Source: Gaiellasilicea sp963765705
GTDB lineage: Bacteria > Actinomycetota > Thermoleophilia > Gaiellales > Gaiellaceae
Reading direction: 5' to 3'
DNA length: 64,000 nucleotides
NCBI GenBank assembly: GCA_963765705.1
Contig: CAVXXJ010000013.1
Span: forward strand, 372,001 to 436,000
Translations under genes and position numbers: made by a program
The notes under the pieces: generated by a model
What the model was told of the DNA's origin: nothing
Database searches by the model: none
Seen by the model: only the letters and a program-made list of their open reading frames with translations
Shown here: piece by piece, positions 9,382-18,664 of the stretch
Layout: each line of letters starts with the position of its first letter
Position numbering within the stretch: the first letter of the stretch is position 1

Positions 9382-10567
9382 GTGATCGCGTGTCTCCTCA
9401 TCCCAGGTTTCGAGCTGCGTGCGGCGCTGCGGGAGAGGCCGCGGCTGGCGCTCGTGCCGGCGGCGCTCGCACCCGTCGCGGGAACGGAGCAGCTCGTTGG
9501 GCCCGGTCACCGCCGCCGCCGAGCTCGCCGGAGTGCAGCCGGGGATGCGGCTGGGCGAGGCGCTCGCGATGTGCCCGCAGCTCGTGCTCGTCGAGCAGGA
9601 TCCCGCCACGGTCGAGCGGGAGTGGGAGGGGGCGCTGCAGCGGCTCGAGGACTCCGGCTTCGCCGTCGAGCCCGAGGAGCCGGGGCGCGTCTACTTCGAG
9701 ACGAAGGGCGTCGAGCGGCTGTACGGAGGCTTGGAGGCGGCGCTCGAGCGAGCGCTCGCCTCCGTCGGAACTGCCTGGGACCCACGCGCGGGCGCTGCGC
9801 AGCGCCGGTTCGCCGCACTGGCGGCGGCGAGCGTCGCGCGTCCCGGGCAGGCACTCGTCGTCTCGGCCGGCAAGGAGGAGGGCTTCCTCGCGCCGCTGCC
9901 GCTCTCCCTGCTGCCGCTGCCGGCGAACCGCTACGCGGAGCTCGAAGGGCTGGGGGTGCGCCGGCTGGGGGAGCTGGCGGCGCTGCCGGGGGGAGCGGTC
10001 GCGGAGCGGCTCGGCCGGGAGGGCACGCAGGCCTGGGCACTGGCGCGCGGTGGAGCGAGCGCGCGAGTGCGTGGCCGCCGCCCGCCGGCCGAGCTCGCGG
10101 AGGCGCTCGAGTTCCCGGAGGCGATCGGGAACGAGCTGACGCTCCGGCGCGCGTTCGGCTCCCTCCTCGACCGGCTGCTCGCGCGGCCGGAGCGGGCGGG
10201 ACGGCCGTTCCGCAAGGTTGCGCTCTCCGCCCGTCTCGTCGGCGGCGGCTCGTGGCGGCGGACGGTGACGCTGCGCGACCCGACGGCCGACCGGCCGCGG
10301 CTGCGCGCCGCCCTCGGCCCGAAGCTGCTCGAGATCCCGGCCCCCGTCCTCGAGCTGCGGCTCGAGGCGGTCGAGCTCTCCGAGTCGGTCGGCCAGCAGC
10401 TCGAGCTCGTCAAGCCGGTGGGCGACGAGGTCAATGCACGCCTGAGCGACGGGCTGCGCCAGGTGCGCGCCAGCACCGGCTCGGGCTCCGTCGTCGCCGT
10501 CGTGGAGGTGGCGCCATGGTCGCGGATTCCCGAAGCACGGGCGCTGTTCGTTCCGCGGGACGAATAA
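9382..10567 (+). CDS. imuB: ImuB-type Y-family polymerase-like mutasome protein (one frameshift)
   Basis: Begins GTG at 9382 with IACLLIPGFELRAAL, the usual ImuB N terminus, and ends at a TAA at 10567, giving ~394 aa. A one-base indel near 9500 separates GTEQLVGPG from TAAAELAGVQPGMRLGEAL. Recognisable Y-family regions follow: RLGEALAMCPQL, YFETKGVERLYGG, VSAGKEEGFLAPLPLSLL, and the little-finger part with ALEFPEAIGNEL. The acidic catalytic residues of active Y polymerases are not evident, as expected for ImuB, which acts as a beta-clamp and DnaE2 adaptor. Directly preceded by two LexA boxes, so it should be SOS-inducible. Confidence 0.9.
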
Positions 10568-10587
10568 ACGCTCCCCGGCCGGCGCTG

Positions 10588-10790
10588 GTGGAAGCCAGCC
10601 CGGTCGGGATGCCGATGCGGGTCAACCGGGAGGCGTCACGGTCGTGCGCGAGGAATGGCGCGTCGTCGACCGCTGGTGGACGGAGGATCCGCTCGACCGC
10701 CGCTACTTCGACCTCGTGCTCGAGTCGGGCCAGAACGCGTGCGTGTTCAGGGACGAGGAAGCCGGCTGCTGGTTCAGCCAGCGGGCCTGA
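10588..10790 (+). CDS. DUF6504-type small protein of the imuB-dnaE2 cassette (one frameshift)
   Basis: About 67 aa once repaired. The C-terminal part reads VVREEWRVVDRWW then RRYFDLVLESGQNACVFRD and WFSQRA, which I recognise as the small DUF6504-like protein often found between imuB and dnaE2 in actinobacteria. The N-terminal GMPMRVNRE is in another frame; one missing G near 10632 explains this. GTG at 10588 is the best start, 20 nt after the imuB stop. Its function is not established. The last 17 bases overlap the end of the convergent TfoX-like gene. Confidence 0.6.
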
Positions 10791-11088
10791 GGGCGTCTCG
10801 AGCGAGCGACTCCCACTCGTCCGCGTGCGCCTCCGGCACGACCACCCATTCCTTGAACGGCCGGCCCTCGCCGGAGGGGTCGAAGAGGTGCGCGCCTTCG
10901 AGCGCGAGCGCGCGGGCGTGCGCCTCCGGGTCGGGCAGCTTGAACACCATCGATCCGCGCGTGAAGCCCGCGACCATCTTCCCGCTCCGCTTCACGCAGG
11001 GCATGCCCATCATCTGCGAGGGCTCGACGTCGTCGTTCTGCGCGCAGAGGTCGTCCACGAGCTCCTCGTAGCGCTCCTTCGCATCCAC
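10774..11088 (-). CDS. TfoX N-terminal-domain protein
   Basis: 104 aa. The pattern MMGMPCVKRSGKMVAGF, MVFKLPDPEAHARAL, GAHLFDPSG and RPFKEWVVVP is typical of the stand-alone TfoX/Sxy N-terminal domain family. In gamma-proteobacteria the full-length protein activates competence genes; isolated N-terminal domains in actinobacteria have no established role, so only the family call is safe. It lies on the strand opposite the SOS mutasome genes and separates imuB from dnaE2. Confidence 0.75.
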   Translation of the reverse strand: MDAKERYEELVDDLCAQNDDVEPSQMMGMPCVKRSGKMVAGFTRGSMVFKLPDPEAHARALALEGAHLFDPSGEGRPFKEWVVVPEAHADEWESLARDALRPAG

Positions 11089-11097
11089 GCGGCGAGC

Positions 11098-11223
11098 TTA
11101 GCGCGAGGCGATGCGCGCGACGGTAGGCGGTGCAGGCTGCTCGTCGGCCGTGGCGAGCGCGTGCGCGAAGAGCGCGGTGGTCACCAGGGTGATCGAAGCC
11201 ATCAGTGCCGCCATCGTGCGCAT
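11098..11223 (-). CDS. putative 41-aa secreted or membrane peptide
   Basis: ATG at 11223 to TAA at 11098. The N-terminal half (MAALMASITLVTTALFAHAL) is hydrophobic with a preceding Arg, like a signal sequence or membrane anchor, and is followed by a polar Pro/Ala tail. It ends 9 nt before the start of the same-strand TfoX-like gene. No family is recognised. It could be a chance frame; the hydrophobic profile and tight spacing are the only support. Confidence 0.35.
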   Translation of the reverse strand: MRTMAALMASITLVTTALFAHALATADEQPAPPTVARIASR

Positions 11224-11263
11224 GCCAGTGTGCAACGCACGACCGCCTCGCTTGGATTCGGCC

Positions 11264-11316
11264 TAGGAGGGTTTGGCGAAGCATCGGCTGAGTCGCCGGG
11301 CCGCCAAACCCTCCTA
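11264..11316. terminator. perfect 15-bp inverted repeat after the cupin gene
   Basis: Arms TAGGAGGGTTTGGCG (11264-11278) and CGCCAAACCCTCCTA (11302-11316) are exactly complementary, with a 23-nt loop. The right arm contains the likely TAG stop of the leftward cupin gene. It probably acts as its transcription terminator or mRNA-stabilising hairpin. No T-run follows on the minus strand, so classical intrinsic termination is not assured. Confidence 0.6.
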
Positions 11317-11865
11317 CGCCCGGATCTCGAGGAACGCGGCCGTCCTCGAGGGCGTAGAGGCACGTGAGCCGATTCGATGCCGGCCCCGGCTCGTCCCGCA
11401 CCTCGATCCGGATCTCGTGCCGGTCGACGAGCACGCCGCCGGTCCCGGGCGGAACGATCAGCGCCTCCTCGACCGGCCGGCCGCCGTCCGCGGGCGGATC
11501 CTCCGAGTCGAAGCCCGGCGTCACGCCGCGCAGGTAGTCGGCGAAGCCGCCGCCGGGAGCGTGGAAGTTGAGATAGCGCAGCTCGGCGTCGCTCCCGTTC
11601 CGGAAGCCGTGGACGACGAGCGGCGGCGCGAGCACGAGCGTGCCGGCGGGGAGCACGCGCTCCTCGTCGGTCGGGGCCGACGAGGAACGTCAGCTCGCCC
11701 GCGAGCACGAAGAAGAGATCGCTGTGGTGCGCGGTGGACGTGGGGCGAGGCGCCGTCGCGGTAGGGGCCGAACCGCGTCCAGGTCACGCACAACTCGTCG
11801 CGGTCGCACAGGATCTCGACGCGGCGCTCCGCGGAGTCGCCGACGACCTCGCCGTCGCCGGGCAC
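11314..11865 (-). CDS. cupin-domain protein (about three frameshifts)
   Basis: Assembled from three frames, this reads as a ~180-aa cupin. Metal-type motif 1 is near SPHVHR, then DLFFVLAGELTFLVG, motif 2 is in TLVLAPPLVVHGFRN, and LRYLNFHAPGGGFADYLRG follows as in many RmlC-like cupins. Indels fall near 11745, 11700 and 11330. The inferred end is FLEIRA followed by TAG at 11314. GTG at 11865 is preferred to an upstream in-frame start, because dnaE2 begins divergently at 11878. Ligand and reaction are unknown. Confidence 0.62.
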
Positions 11866-11877
11866 TAGGAGGATCGG

Positions 11878-14800
11878 GTGGCCTACGTCGAGCTCCACTG
11901 CCACTCAGCCTATTCGTTCCTCGACGGCGCCTCGCACCCTGAGGAGCTGGCGCTGCGGGCGGCGGAGCTCGGCTACGAGGCGCTCGCGCTCACCGACCAC
12001 GACGGCGTCTACGGCTCGCTCGAGCTCGCGCACGCGGCGAAGCTCGTCGGCGTCCGCCCGATCACCGGGCGCCGAGGTGACCCTGTACGGCGGCGCGCAC
12101 GTGACGCTGCTCGTCGAGTCGTCGCAGGGCTACTCGAACCTCTGCCGGCTGCTGACCGCCGCGCACGCCCACACGCGGCCCAAGGAGGGAGAGCTGCTGC
12201 CGCCCGCGCTCGATCCGGCGCTGCTCGCCGAGCTGAACGAGGGGCTCGTCTGCCTCTCCGGCTGCGCCCGCGACGGGCTCGGCGTGCGCGACCCGAACGC
12301 CGCCGCGGCGCTCGCGGGCGCCTTCGGGCCGGAGCGCTTCTACGTCGAGCTGCAGCGGCCGTTCGAGCGCGGCGACGCGAGCCGGAACGCTCACCTGCGC
12401 GACCTGGCCGAGCATGCGGGCGTCCGGACGGTCGTCACCGGCAACGTCCACGCTCACCACCCGCGCCGCACCGCGCTCCAGGACGTCCTCGTCGCGATCC
12501 GCCACAACACCTCGCTCGAGTCGTGCGAGCGCGAGCGGCGCGGCAACCACGAGAGCGTCCTGCGCGCGCCGGCGGAGCTGCTCGAGCTCTTCCCCGACGA
12601 CCGCGACGCCGTCCTCCGCACGGCCGAGGTCGCGGCGCGGCTCGAGTTCGACCTGACGCAGGAGCTCGGCTACCGCTATCCCGACTTCTCCGACGGCGCC
12701 GTCCCGGCGATCAAGCAGCTCGCCGCAGGTCTGCGACGACGCGTTCTCCGAGCGCTACCCGCCAAGTAACAGACTGTTACTAGGTCAGGCTCGCGCGCGG
12801 CTGGAGCAGGAGCTGAGCCTGATCGACGAGCTCGGGCTCGCCGGCTTCTTCCTCCTCCACTGGGAGGTGCTCGAGCTGGCGCGTGAGATCGCGAACGGGA
12901 TCCGCGGGCCCGGCTCGCCGCGGCGCTGGCTGCCGCCGGGGCGGGGGCGGGGCTCGTCGGTCGGCTCGATCGTCTGCTACCTGACCGGCCTCTCGCACGT
13001 CGACCCGGTCGCGCAGAACCTCTCGCTCGGCCGCTTCCTCAACCGCGAGCTCGCGTCGGTGCCGGACATCGACCTCGACTTCCCGCGCGACATCCGCGAG
13101 CAGCTGATCCTCGGCGTCACCGAGCGCTACGGGCGCGAGCACGCCTCGCTCGTCGCGAGCTTCTCCACCTACCGCGCCCGCGGCGCGATCCGCGACGTCG
13201 GCAAGGCGCTCGGGCTGCCGTTCGCCGAGCTCGAGCGGCTGGCGCGCGTCTCGGACGGCTGGAACGCGAAGCGGGTCGCCGAGGAGCTCCTGCTGCTCCC
13301 CGAGGCCGAGCGGCGAATGCTCTCGCCGCGCTGGCGCGCGTTCGCCGAGCTGACGCGCGAGATCGCCGGCCTGCCGCGCCACATCTCGCAGCATCCGGGC
13401 GGGATGGTGATCTCGACGCGGCCGCTGATCGAGCTCGTGCCCGTCCAGCCGGCGGCGATGACCGGCCGCCAGCTCTGCCAGTGGGACAAGGACTCGTGCT
13501 CCGACGCGGGCTTCCTCAAGATCGACCTGCTCGGGCTCGGGATGCTCTCGGCGGTCGAGGACTGCGTCGAGCAGATCGCGGAGGTCTACGGCGAGCCGAT
13601 CGACCTCTCCCGGATCCCGCTCGACGACAGGGCGGTGTACGCGGAGATCCAGAAGGCCGACACGATCGGCGACTTCCAGATCGAGAGCCGCGCGCAGATG
13701 CAGAGCCTGCTGCGGACGAAGCCGGAGAACCTGGATGACCTGACCGTGCAGGTCGCGCTCGTGCGGCCGGGGCCGATCCAGGGCAAGGCCGTGCACCCGT
13801 ACATCGACGCGCGCGAGCGGCTGCGGGTCGATCCGGACGTACGTGCCGCCGGTCGACCACGAGCTGCTGCGCGAGCCGCTCCGCGACACGCACGGCGTCG
13901 TCGTCTTCCAGGACCAGGTGCTCGACGTGGCGATGGCGCTCGCCGGCTTCACGATCGGCGAGGCGGAGGGACTGCGGCGGGCGATGAGCCGGAAGCGGAG
14001 CGAGGAGGCGATCGAGGCCTTCCGGGAGCGCTTCATCGAGGGTGCGGCGCGGAAACGGCGTCGACGGCGAGACCGCGGACAGGGTCTACGACAAGCTGGC
14101 GGCCTTCTCCGGCTTCGGCTTCCCGAAGTCGCACGCGGCGGCGTTCGGCCTGCTCGCCTACCAGTCGGCCTGGCTGCGCCACCACTATCCGGCCGAGTTC
14201 CTCTGCTCGCTCCTGAACGCGCAGCCGATGGGCTTCTACCCGCCGTCATCGCTCGTGCGGGATGCCCAGAGACGAGGCGTGGAAGTCCGTCCCCCGGACG
14301 TCAACCTCAGCGAGGTCCACTGCACCTGGGAGGAAAGCGCCGTCCGGATGGGGCTGAAGTACGTCAAGTCGGTGGGGGAGGACGACGCCGAGCTGCTCGT
14401 CGCCGAGCGGGAGGCGAACGGGGAGTTCGTCGACGTCGGCGACCTCTCGCGGCGGGTGCGGCTCGACGCGCGCGAGCTCGAGGCGCTCCTCCGCAGCGGC
14501 GCCTGCGACCGCTGGGGCAAGCGCCGCGACCTGCTCTGGGAGCTCGGGCTCGTCAGGCGGCCGCAGACCGTGCAGCGCACGAACACCCAGCTGGCGCTCG
14601 AGCTCGACCCGACAGCGGCCACGCCCGCCCTCCCCGACCTGACCGCCTGGGAGCGGATGCTCGGCGACTACGCCTCGACGAGCGTCTCGATCGACGTCCA
14701 CCCGCTGACGCTGCTGCGCCCGCACCTGCCGCCGGGGGTGCTCCCGAGCGACGTGCTGAACGAGGCGCCGCACCGCAGCCGGGTCGCGTTCGCGGGGATG

Positions 14801-15088
14801 GCGGTCGCACGCCAGCGGCCGTCGACCGCGCACGGGATCGTCTTCATGCTGCTCGAGGACGAGCTCGGCCAGGTGAACCTGATCGTCTCGCCCGAGCTGT
14901 ACGAGCGGAACCGGGCGATCGTCCGCGGCGAGCCGCTGCTGCTCGTCCGCGGCCGCTTCGAGCGGATCAAGGACAACCGGAACATCGTCGTCGAGTCGCT
15001 CGAGAGCCTCGGTCCGCTCGCGCGGTCGATCGCCAGCAGCGACGTCGGCGCGTCCCTGCCGTCCGCGCACCACTTCGGGCATAGGTAA
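11878..15088 (+). CDS. dnaE2: error-prone DNA polymerase III alpha subunit (four frameshifts)
   Basis: About 1070 aa after repair, the length of DnaE2. The PHP domain starts ELHCHSAYSFLDGA with LTDHDGVYG; the palm contains GRGSSVGS and the catalytic Asp cluster PDIDLDFPRD; further on are HPGGMVI, LKIDLLGLG, RPGPIQG, FQDQVL and GFPKSHAAAFG. The C-terminal OB domain lacks the clamp and exonuclease extras of replicative DnaE. Indels lie near 12070, 12730, 13840 and 14045. An AGGAGG ribosome site at 11867 sets the GTG start. Together with ImuB it carries out SOS mutagenic lesion bypass. No LexA box is seen directly upstream. Confidence 0.95.
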
Positions 15089-15113
15089 CGCGTGCCCGGG
15101 GAACTGCCGCCCT

Positions 15114-15290
15114 GTGCGGACCGACGGTTACCTGCCGCTGCGCGACTACGCCGTGATCGGCGACGGTCGCACCTCGGCGCTGGTCGGCCGCGACGGCTCG
15201 ATCGACTGGCTCTGCCTCCCGAACGTCGACTCGGCTCCGGTCTTCGACCGGATCCTCGATGCGGACGGCGGCCGCTTCGAGCTGCGGCGT
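15114..15290 (+). pseudogene. 5' fragment of a second GH15 (glucoamylase/trehalase-like) gene
   Basis: From GTG at 15114, about 58 residues match the GH15 N terminus: GYLPLRDYAVIGDGRTSALV and GSIDWLCLPNVDSAPVFD. They parallel the N terminus of the intact gene at 15528-17336 (EDYGLIGDLQTAALVG, GSIDWLCLPRFDSG). The similarity stops abruptly at FELRR (about 15288), where sequence of an unrelated membrane protein begins. The remaining ~540 residues are absent. This is either a deletion scar or an assembly chimera. Confidence 0.65.
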
Positions 15291-15564
15291 ACGGACTCAT
15301 CTTCGAGGCGACGGGCCGGGCAGGGTGGCCTTCGGGCTCCTACTCGGAGCGGCGCACGGGGCGTTCGCCGGGGGAGGCCTGCTGAATGTCCTGCTGCCCG
15401 TCGTCCACCCGCGGATGGGCAGGTCGTGGACCGACGCGCGCTCGACGCCGCTCCTCGAGCCGCCCGGATTCCTGCTCTCGAACTACGGCCGCGCGACTCT
15501 TGTCGCGACGTTCGTGCTCCATCTCGCCTACGGCGCGATCGTGGGCACGTTCGCATCGCTGTGA
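15287..15564 (+). pseudogene. 3' fragment of a small multi-pass membrane protein
   Basis: Directly joined to the GH15 stub. It reads YGLIFEATGRAG, then (after an indel near 15329) FGLLLGAAHGAFAGGGLLNV, VHPRMG, LLEPPGFLLSNYGR and LVATFVLHLAYGAIVG before a stop at 15564. This is the second half of a small four-helix membrane protein family common in actinobacteria (function unknown to me). The N-terminal helices and start codon are missing. Its last 37 nt overlap the end of the convergent intact GH15 gene. Confidence 0.55.
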
Positions 15565-17336
15565 GACTGGAGCGCCTTCTCGAGCAGGAGCGCGGTGTTG
15601 ATCAGCCCGATGTGCGAGAACGCCTGCGGGAAGTTCCCGACGAGGCGCTCGAGCCCGGGGTCGTACTCCTCCGAGAGCAGGCCGAGGTCGTTGCGGAGCG
15701 CAAGCAGGCGTTCGAACATCTCGCACGCCTCGTCCAGCTCGCCGAGCAGCACGAGGTTGTCCACGAACCAGAACGAGCAGAGGAAGAAAGCGCCTTCTCC
15801 TGGTGGCAGCCCGTCGACGTCCTCGACCTCCTCGTCGTGGCGGTAGCGCTGCACGAATCCGTCCACGAGCAGCTCCCGGCGCACCGCCTCGAGCGTCCCG
15901 CGCACTCGAGGGTCGTCGGCCGGCAGGAAGCCGAAGAGCGGGATCGTGAGCAGGCTGGCGTCGAGCCGTTTCGAGTCGTAGGACTGGACGAAGGAGCCCA
16001 GCTCCTCGTCGTAGCCACGCTCGAGCACCTGCGCGTGGATCTCGTCTCGCACCCGCCGCCAGCGCTCGACGTCACCGTTGCGCCCGAAGTCCTCGACCGC
16101 CTTGACGGCTCGGTCCATCGCCACCCAGGCCATCACCTTCGAGTGGGTGAAGTGGCGTCGCGGCCCGCGCACCTCCCAGATGCCCTCGTCAGGCTCCTGC
16201 CAGCGCCGCTCGAGGTTCGCGAGCAGTACGCGTTGAAGAGCCCACGACTCGTCGCCGGGCCCGATGCGGCGCCGCCTCGCCTGGTGGAGGACGTCCATCA
16301 CCTCGCCGTAGACGTCGAGCTGGAACTGCGTGCTCGCGCCGTTGCCGACCCGGACGGGCTTCGAGCCCTCGTAGCCGTTCAGCCAGGACAGCTCGCGCTC
16401 GGGCAGCCGGCGCTCCCCGGCCGGCCCGTACATGATCTGGAGGTCGTCGGGATCGCCCGCGACTGCCCGTAGCAGCCAGCTGCGCCAGGCCTGCGCCTCG
16501 TCCTCAAAGCCGCTCTCGAGCAGGGCGTCGAGGGCGAACGTGGCGTCGCGCAGCCAGCAGTAGCGGTAGTCCCAGTTGCGGACGCCGCCGATCTGCTCGG
16601 GCAAGGACGTGGTCGGAGCCGCGACGATCCCACCCGTTGGCTGGTAGGTGAGCGCCTTCAGCACCATCAGCGACCGACTGACCGCCTCCTCCCAGCGGCC
16701 GCCGTTGGAGCGGTCACCGAGCCAGTCGCGCCAGAAGCCGCAGGTCTGCTCGAGGGCTTCCTCGGCGTCGACCGCGTGCGGCAGCTCGTGATGGGACGGG
16801 TACCACGTCAAGACGAACGGCTCGCGCTGCCCCGCCTCGACGGTGAACTCGGCCACGGTGCGAAGGTTCTCGCCGCGCATCGGCACCGGTGTGCGCAGCG
16901 AGAGCGCGTCCGGCCCGGCGATCGCCACGCGCGTCTCGTCGTCGAGCCGCCGCACCCAGGGGACGATCGAGCCGTACTCGAACCGGATCACGAGCTCGAG
17001 CCGCATCGGCACCGATCCCTCCAGCCCTTCGACGATGCGGACGACGTCGGGCTCCTCGCCGCGCGGCGGCATGAAGTCGATCACGCGGACGCTGCCGGAC
17101 TCGCAATGGAAATCGAGCTCGTGCACGAGCGTCCGCTCGCGGTAGCGGCGCTCGACGCGGTGCACGGGGCAGTCCGGGGCCAGCAGCCAGCGCCCCGCCC
17201 ACTCGTCGTCGAGCAGGGCGGCGAAGCACGCGCCCGAGTCGAAGCGCGGCAAGCAGAGCCAGTCGATCGATCCGTTCAGGCCGACGAGCGCGGCCGTCTG
17301 GAGATCGCCGATCAGTCCGTAGTCCTCGATCCGCAT
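15528..17336 (-). CDS. GH15 family glycoside hydrolase (glucoamylase/trehalase-like)
   Basis: 602 aa, ATG at 17336, intact. The N-terminal beta-sandwich contains GSIDWLCLPRFDSGACF; the (alpha/alpha)6 barrel has GGVRNWDYRYCWLRDATF, ELSWLNGYEGSKPVRVGNGA, GFVQSYDSKRLDASLL, GAFFLCSFWFVDNLVL and LSEEYDPG. The barrel motifs are the usual sites of the catalytic Glu pair. Actinobacterial relatives include GH15 trehalases and glucan glucohydrolases; the substrate here is not fixed. No signal peptide, so probably cytoplasmic. It is the last gene of a leftward operon after a GT4 glycosyltransferase and a small helical protein. Confidence 0.9.
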   Translation of the reverse strand: MRIEDYGLIGDLQTAALVGLNGSIDWLCLPRFDSGACFAALLDDEWAGRWLLAPDCPVHRVERRYRERTLVHELDFHCESGSVRVIDFMPPRGEEPDVVRIVEGLEGSVPMRLELVIRFEYGSIVPWVRRLDDETRVAIAGPDALSLRTPVPMRGENLRTVAEFTVEAGQREPFVLTWYPSHHELPHAVDAEEALEQTCGFWRDWLGDRSNGGRWEEAVSRSLMVLKALTYQPTGGIVAAPTTSLPEQIGGVRNWDYRYCWLRDATFALDALLESGFEDEAQAWRSWLLRAVAGDPDDLQIMYGPAGERRLPERELSWLNGYEGSKPVRVGNGASTQFQLDVYGEVMDVLHQARRRRIGPGDESWALQRVLLANLERRWQEPDEGIWEVRGPRRHFTHSKVMAWVAMDRAVKAVEDFGRNGDVERWRRVRDEIHAQVLERGYDEELGSFVQSYDSKRLDASLLTIPLFGFLPADDPRVRGTLEAVRRELLVDGFVQRYRHDEEVEDVDGLPPGEGAFFLCSFWFVDNLVLLGELDEACEMFERLLALRNDLGLLSEEYDPGLERLVGNFPQAFSHIGLINTALLLEKALQSHSDANVPTIAP

Positions 17337-17346
17337 CGTTTCGTCC

Positions 17347-17653
17347 CTAGAGGTCGGCGCGCAGCTTCGGGAAGCGCTTTCGGGCGGCGCGGCCGAAAGC
17401 CTGCGCATACGCGTCGGCGGCATCGGCGTCCAGCGTCGAGGCGTAGGTGTCGCGCAGCTCCTCGAGCCGGTCCGCGACCGACTCGAGCACGAGCTGATAG
17501 TCGCCGTACGCTTCCTCGGCCTCCTCGCGCTCGGCGGCGTCGTAGGCTCTCTCGGCGGTCTCCGCTTCGCGGAGCAAGCTCGTCCTCGTCCTCGGAGAAC
17601 AGGTCGAGCTGTCGCCGGACCAGGTCGCCGAACCGGTTGCGCCGGAAGCTCAC
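17347..17653 (-). CDS. small acidic helical protein, unknown function (one frameshift)
   Basis: About 101 aa: MSFRRNRFGDLVRRQLDLF followed by an acidic run, then a heptad-like helical region (EAETAERAYDAAEREEAEE, LVLESVADRLEELRDTY) and a basic C terminus (ARKRFPKLRADL). An extra T near 17575 breaks the frame at EDEDEL. The start overlaps the GT4 stop (ATGA) and the stop is 10 nt before the GH15 start, so the three are cotranscribed. I do not recognise the family; a coiled-coil partner protein is plausible. Confidence 0.6.
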
Positions 17654-18651
17654 AGCAGCTCGCGGTAGAGGTCGAGGTGCGCGGCCGCCGCGGCCTCCCA
17701 GGTCAGCTCCTCCCGGGCGCGAAGCGCGCCGGCGCGGGCAGCCTCGAGCGCGCCGGGATCCTGAAGCAGCTCGCGGATCGCAGCGGCCAGACCGTCTCTG
17801 TCGTCAGCCGAGACAACACGGCCGGCCTCGAACGTGCGCACCGGCTCGGCCAGTCCGCCGACGTCGTAGACGACCGCCGGGATGCCCGCTCCGAGCGCAC
17901 GCAGCAGCGCGCCGCTCTGGTCGAGCTCGGCGCGGTACGGAAAGACTGCAATGGTCGACTCGGCGAGCGCCTGTTCGATCTCGGCGTCGCTCAGGAACTC
18001 CTTGGGGTCGCCCGCGACACGCAGCCGCGCTCCGTCCACCCGCGCTACCGCCTCGCGCGCGTGGTCGAGCTGCTTGTACGGGCGGACGAGACCGAGCGCG
18101 AGCACCGTCGAGCCGTCGTCGCCTCGCTCGGTCGAGCCCGGGAAGACTGGGTGGGCGATCACGCGGAGCTTCTCCTCGGCGACGCCGAACCCGGCGAGCG
18201 CCTCGCGGCCGCGCTCGCTGTGAACGACGACCCGCTCGAAGCGGTCGAACAGGCGGCGCCAGAGAGCTTCCTTCTTCGCCGTGCGCCGCGGCAGCAGGTC
18301 GTGTGCGGTGAAGACGAGCGGAGCGTCGTGCCGGAGCAGCCGCGCGTCGAGCTCGGGCGCGGCGATCCACTGCAGGTGCACGACGTCGGCAGGCACCCGG
18401 GCAAGGCGAGCCAGGCCGAGCGGGTGCTCGAGCACCTTCAGTGGCAGCCGCAGCTTCGAGCGGCCGAAGAGTCGCGACGAGACCGGGTAGAAGAGCTCGC
18501 GGCGGCGATAGCCGTCCGGCGGTGGGACCTCCCCGAAGCGGAAGCGAGAGGTGACGAGCTCGACGTCGGCGCCCGCGCGGGCAAGCGCCGCCGCGAGCGC
18601 GTGGTCGTACGGCGGCGTGAAGGCGGGTGGATCGGCGACGACGACGCGCAT
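17650..18651 (-). CDS. GT4-type glycosyltransferase
   Basis: 333 aa, GT-B fold. N-terminal VVVADPPAFTPPYDHALAAAL, then DVVHLQWIAAPELD and VFTAHDLLPRR in the acceptor half. The donor half has HPVFPG, LGLVRPYKQLD and FPYRAELDQSGALLRALGAG, the EX7E-like region of GT4 enzymes. It is the first gene of the leftward operon with the helical protein and the GH15 hydrolase, suggesting glycan or glycoside metabolism. Donor and acceptor are unknown. Only 13 nt separate its start from the divergent EEP-family gene. Confidence 0.85.
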   Translation of the reverse strand: MRVVVADPPAFTPPYDHALAAALARAGADVELVTSRFRFGEVPPPDGYRRRELFYPVSSRLFGRSKLRLPLKVLEHPLGLARLARVPADVVHLQWIAAPELDARLLRHDAPLVFTAHDLLPRRTAKKEALWRRLFDRFERVVVHSERGREALAGFGVAEEKLRVIAHPVFPGSTERGDDGSTVLALGLVRPYKQLDHAREAVARVDGARLRVAGDPKEFLSDAEIEQALAESTIAVFPYRAELDQSGALLRALGAGIPAVVYDVGGLAEPVRTFEAGRVVSADDRDGLAAAIRELLQDPGALEAARAGALRAREELTWEAAAAAHLDLYRELL

Positions 18652-18664
18652 CGCTCGTAGGCTA

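Noticed and set aside
12769..12783. Palindrome GTAACAGACTGTTAC as an operator
   Set aside because: It lies inside the dnaE2 coding sequence; similar GTAACA/TGTTAC strings at 30.7 and 57.2 kb share no further context, so probably chance.
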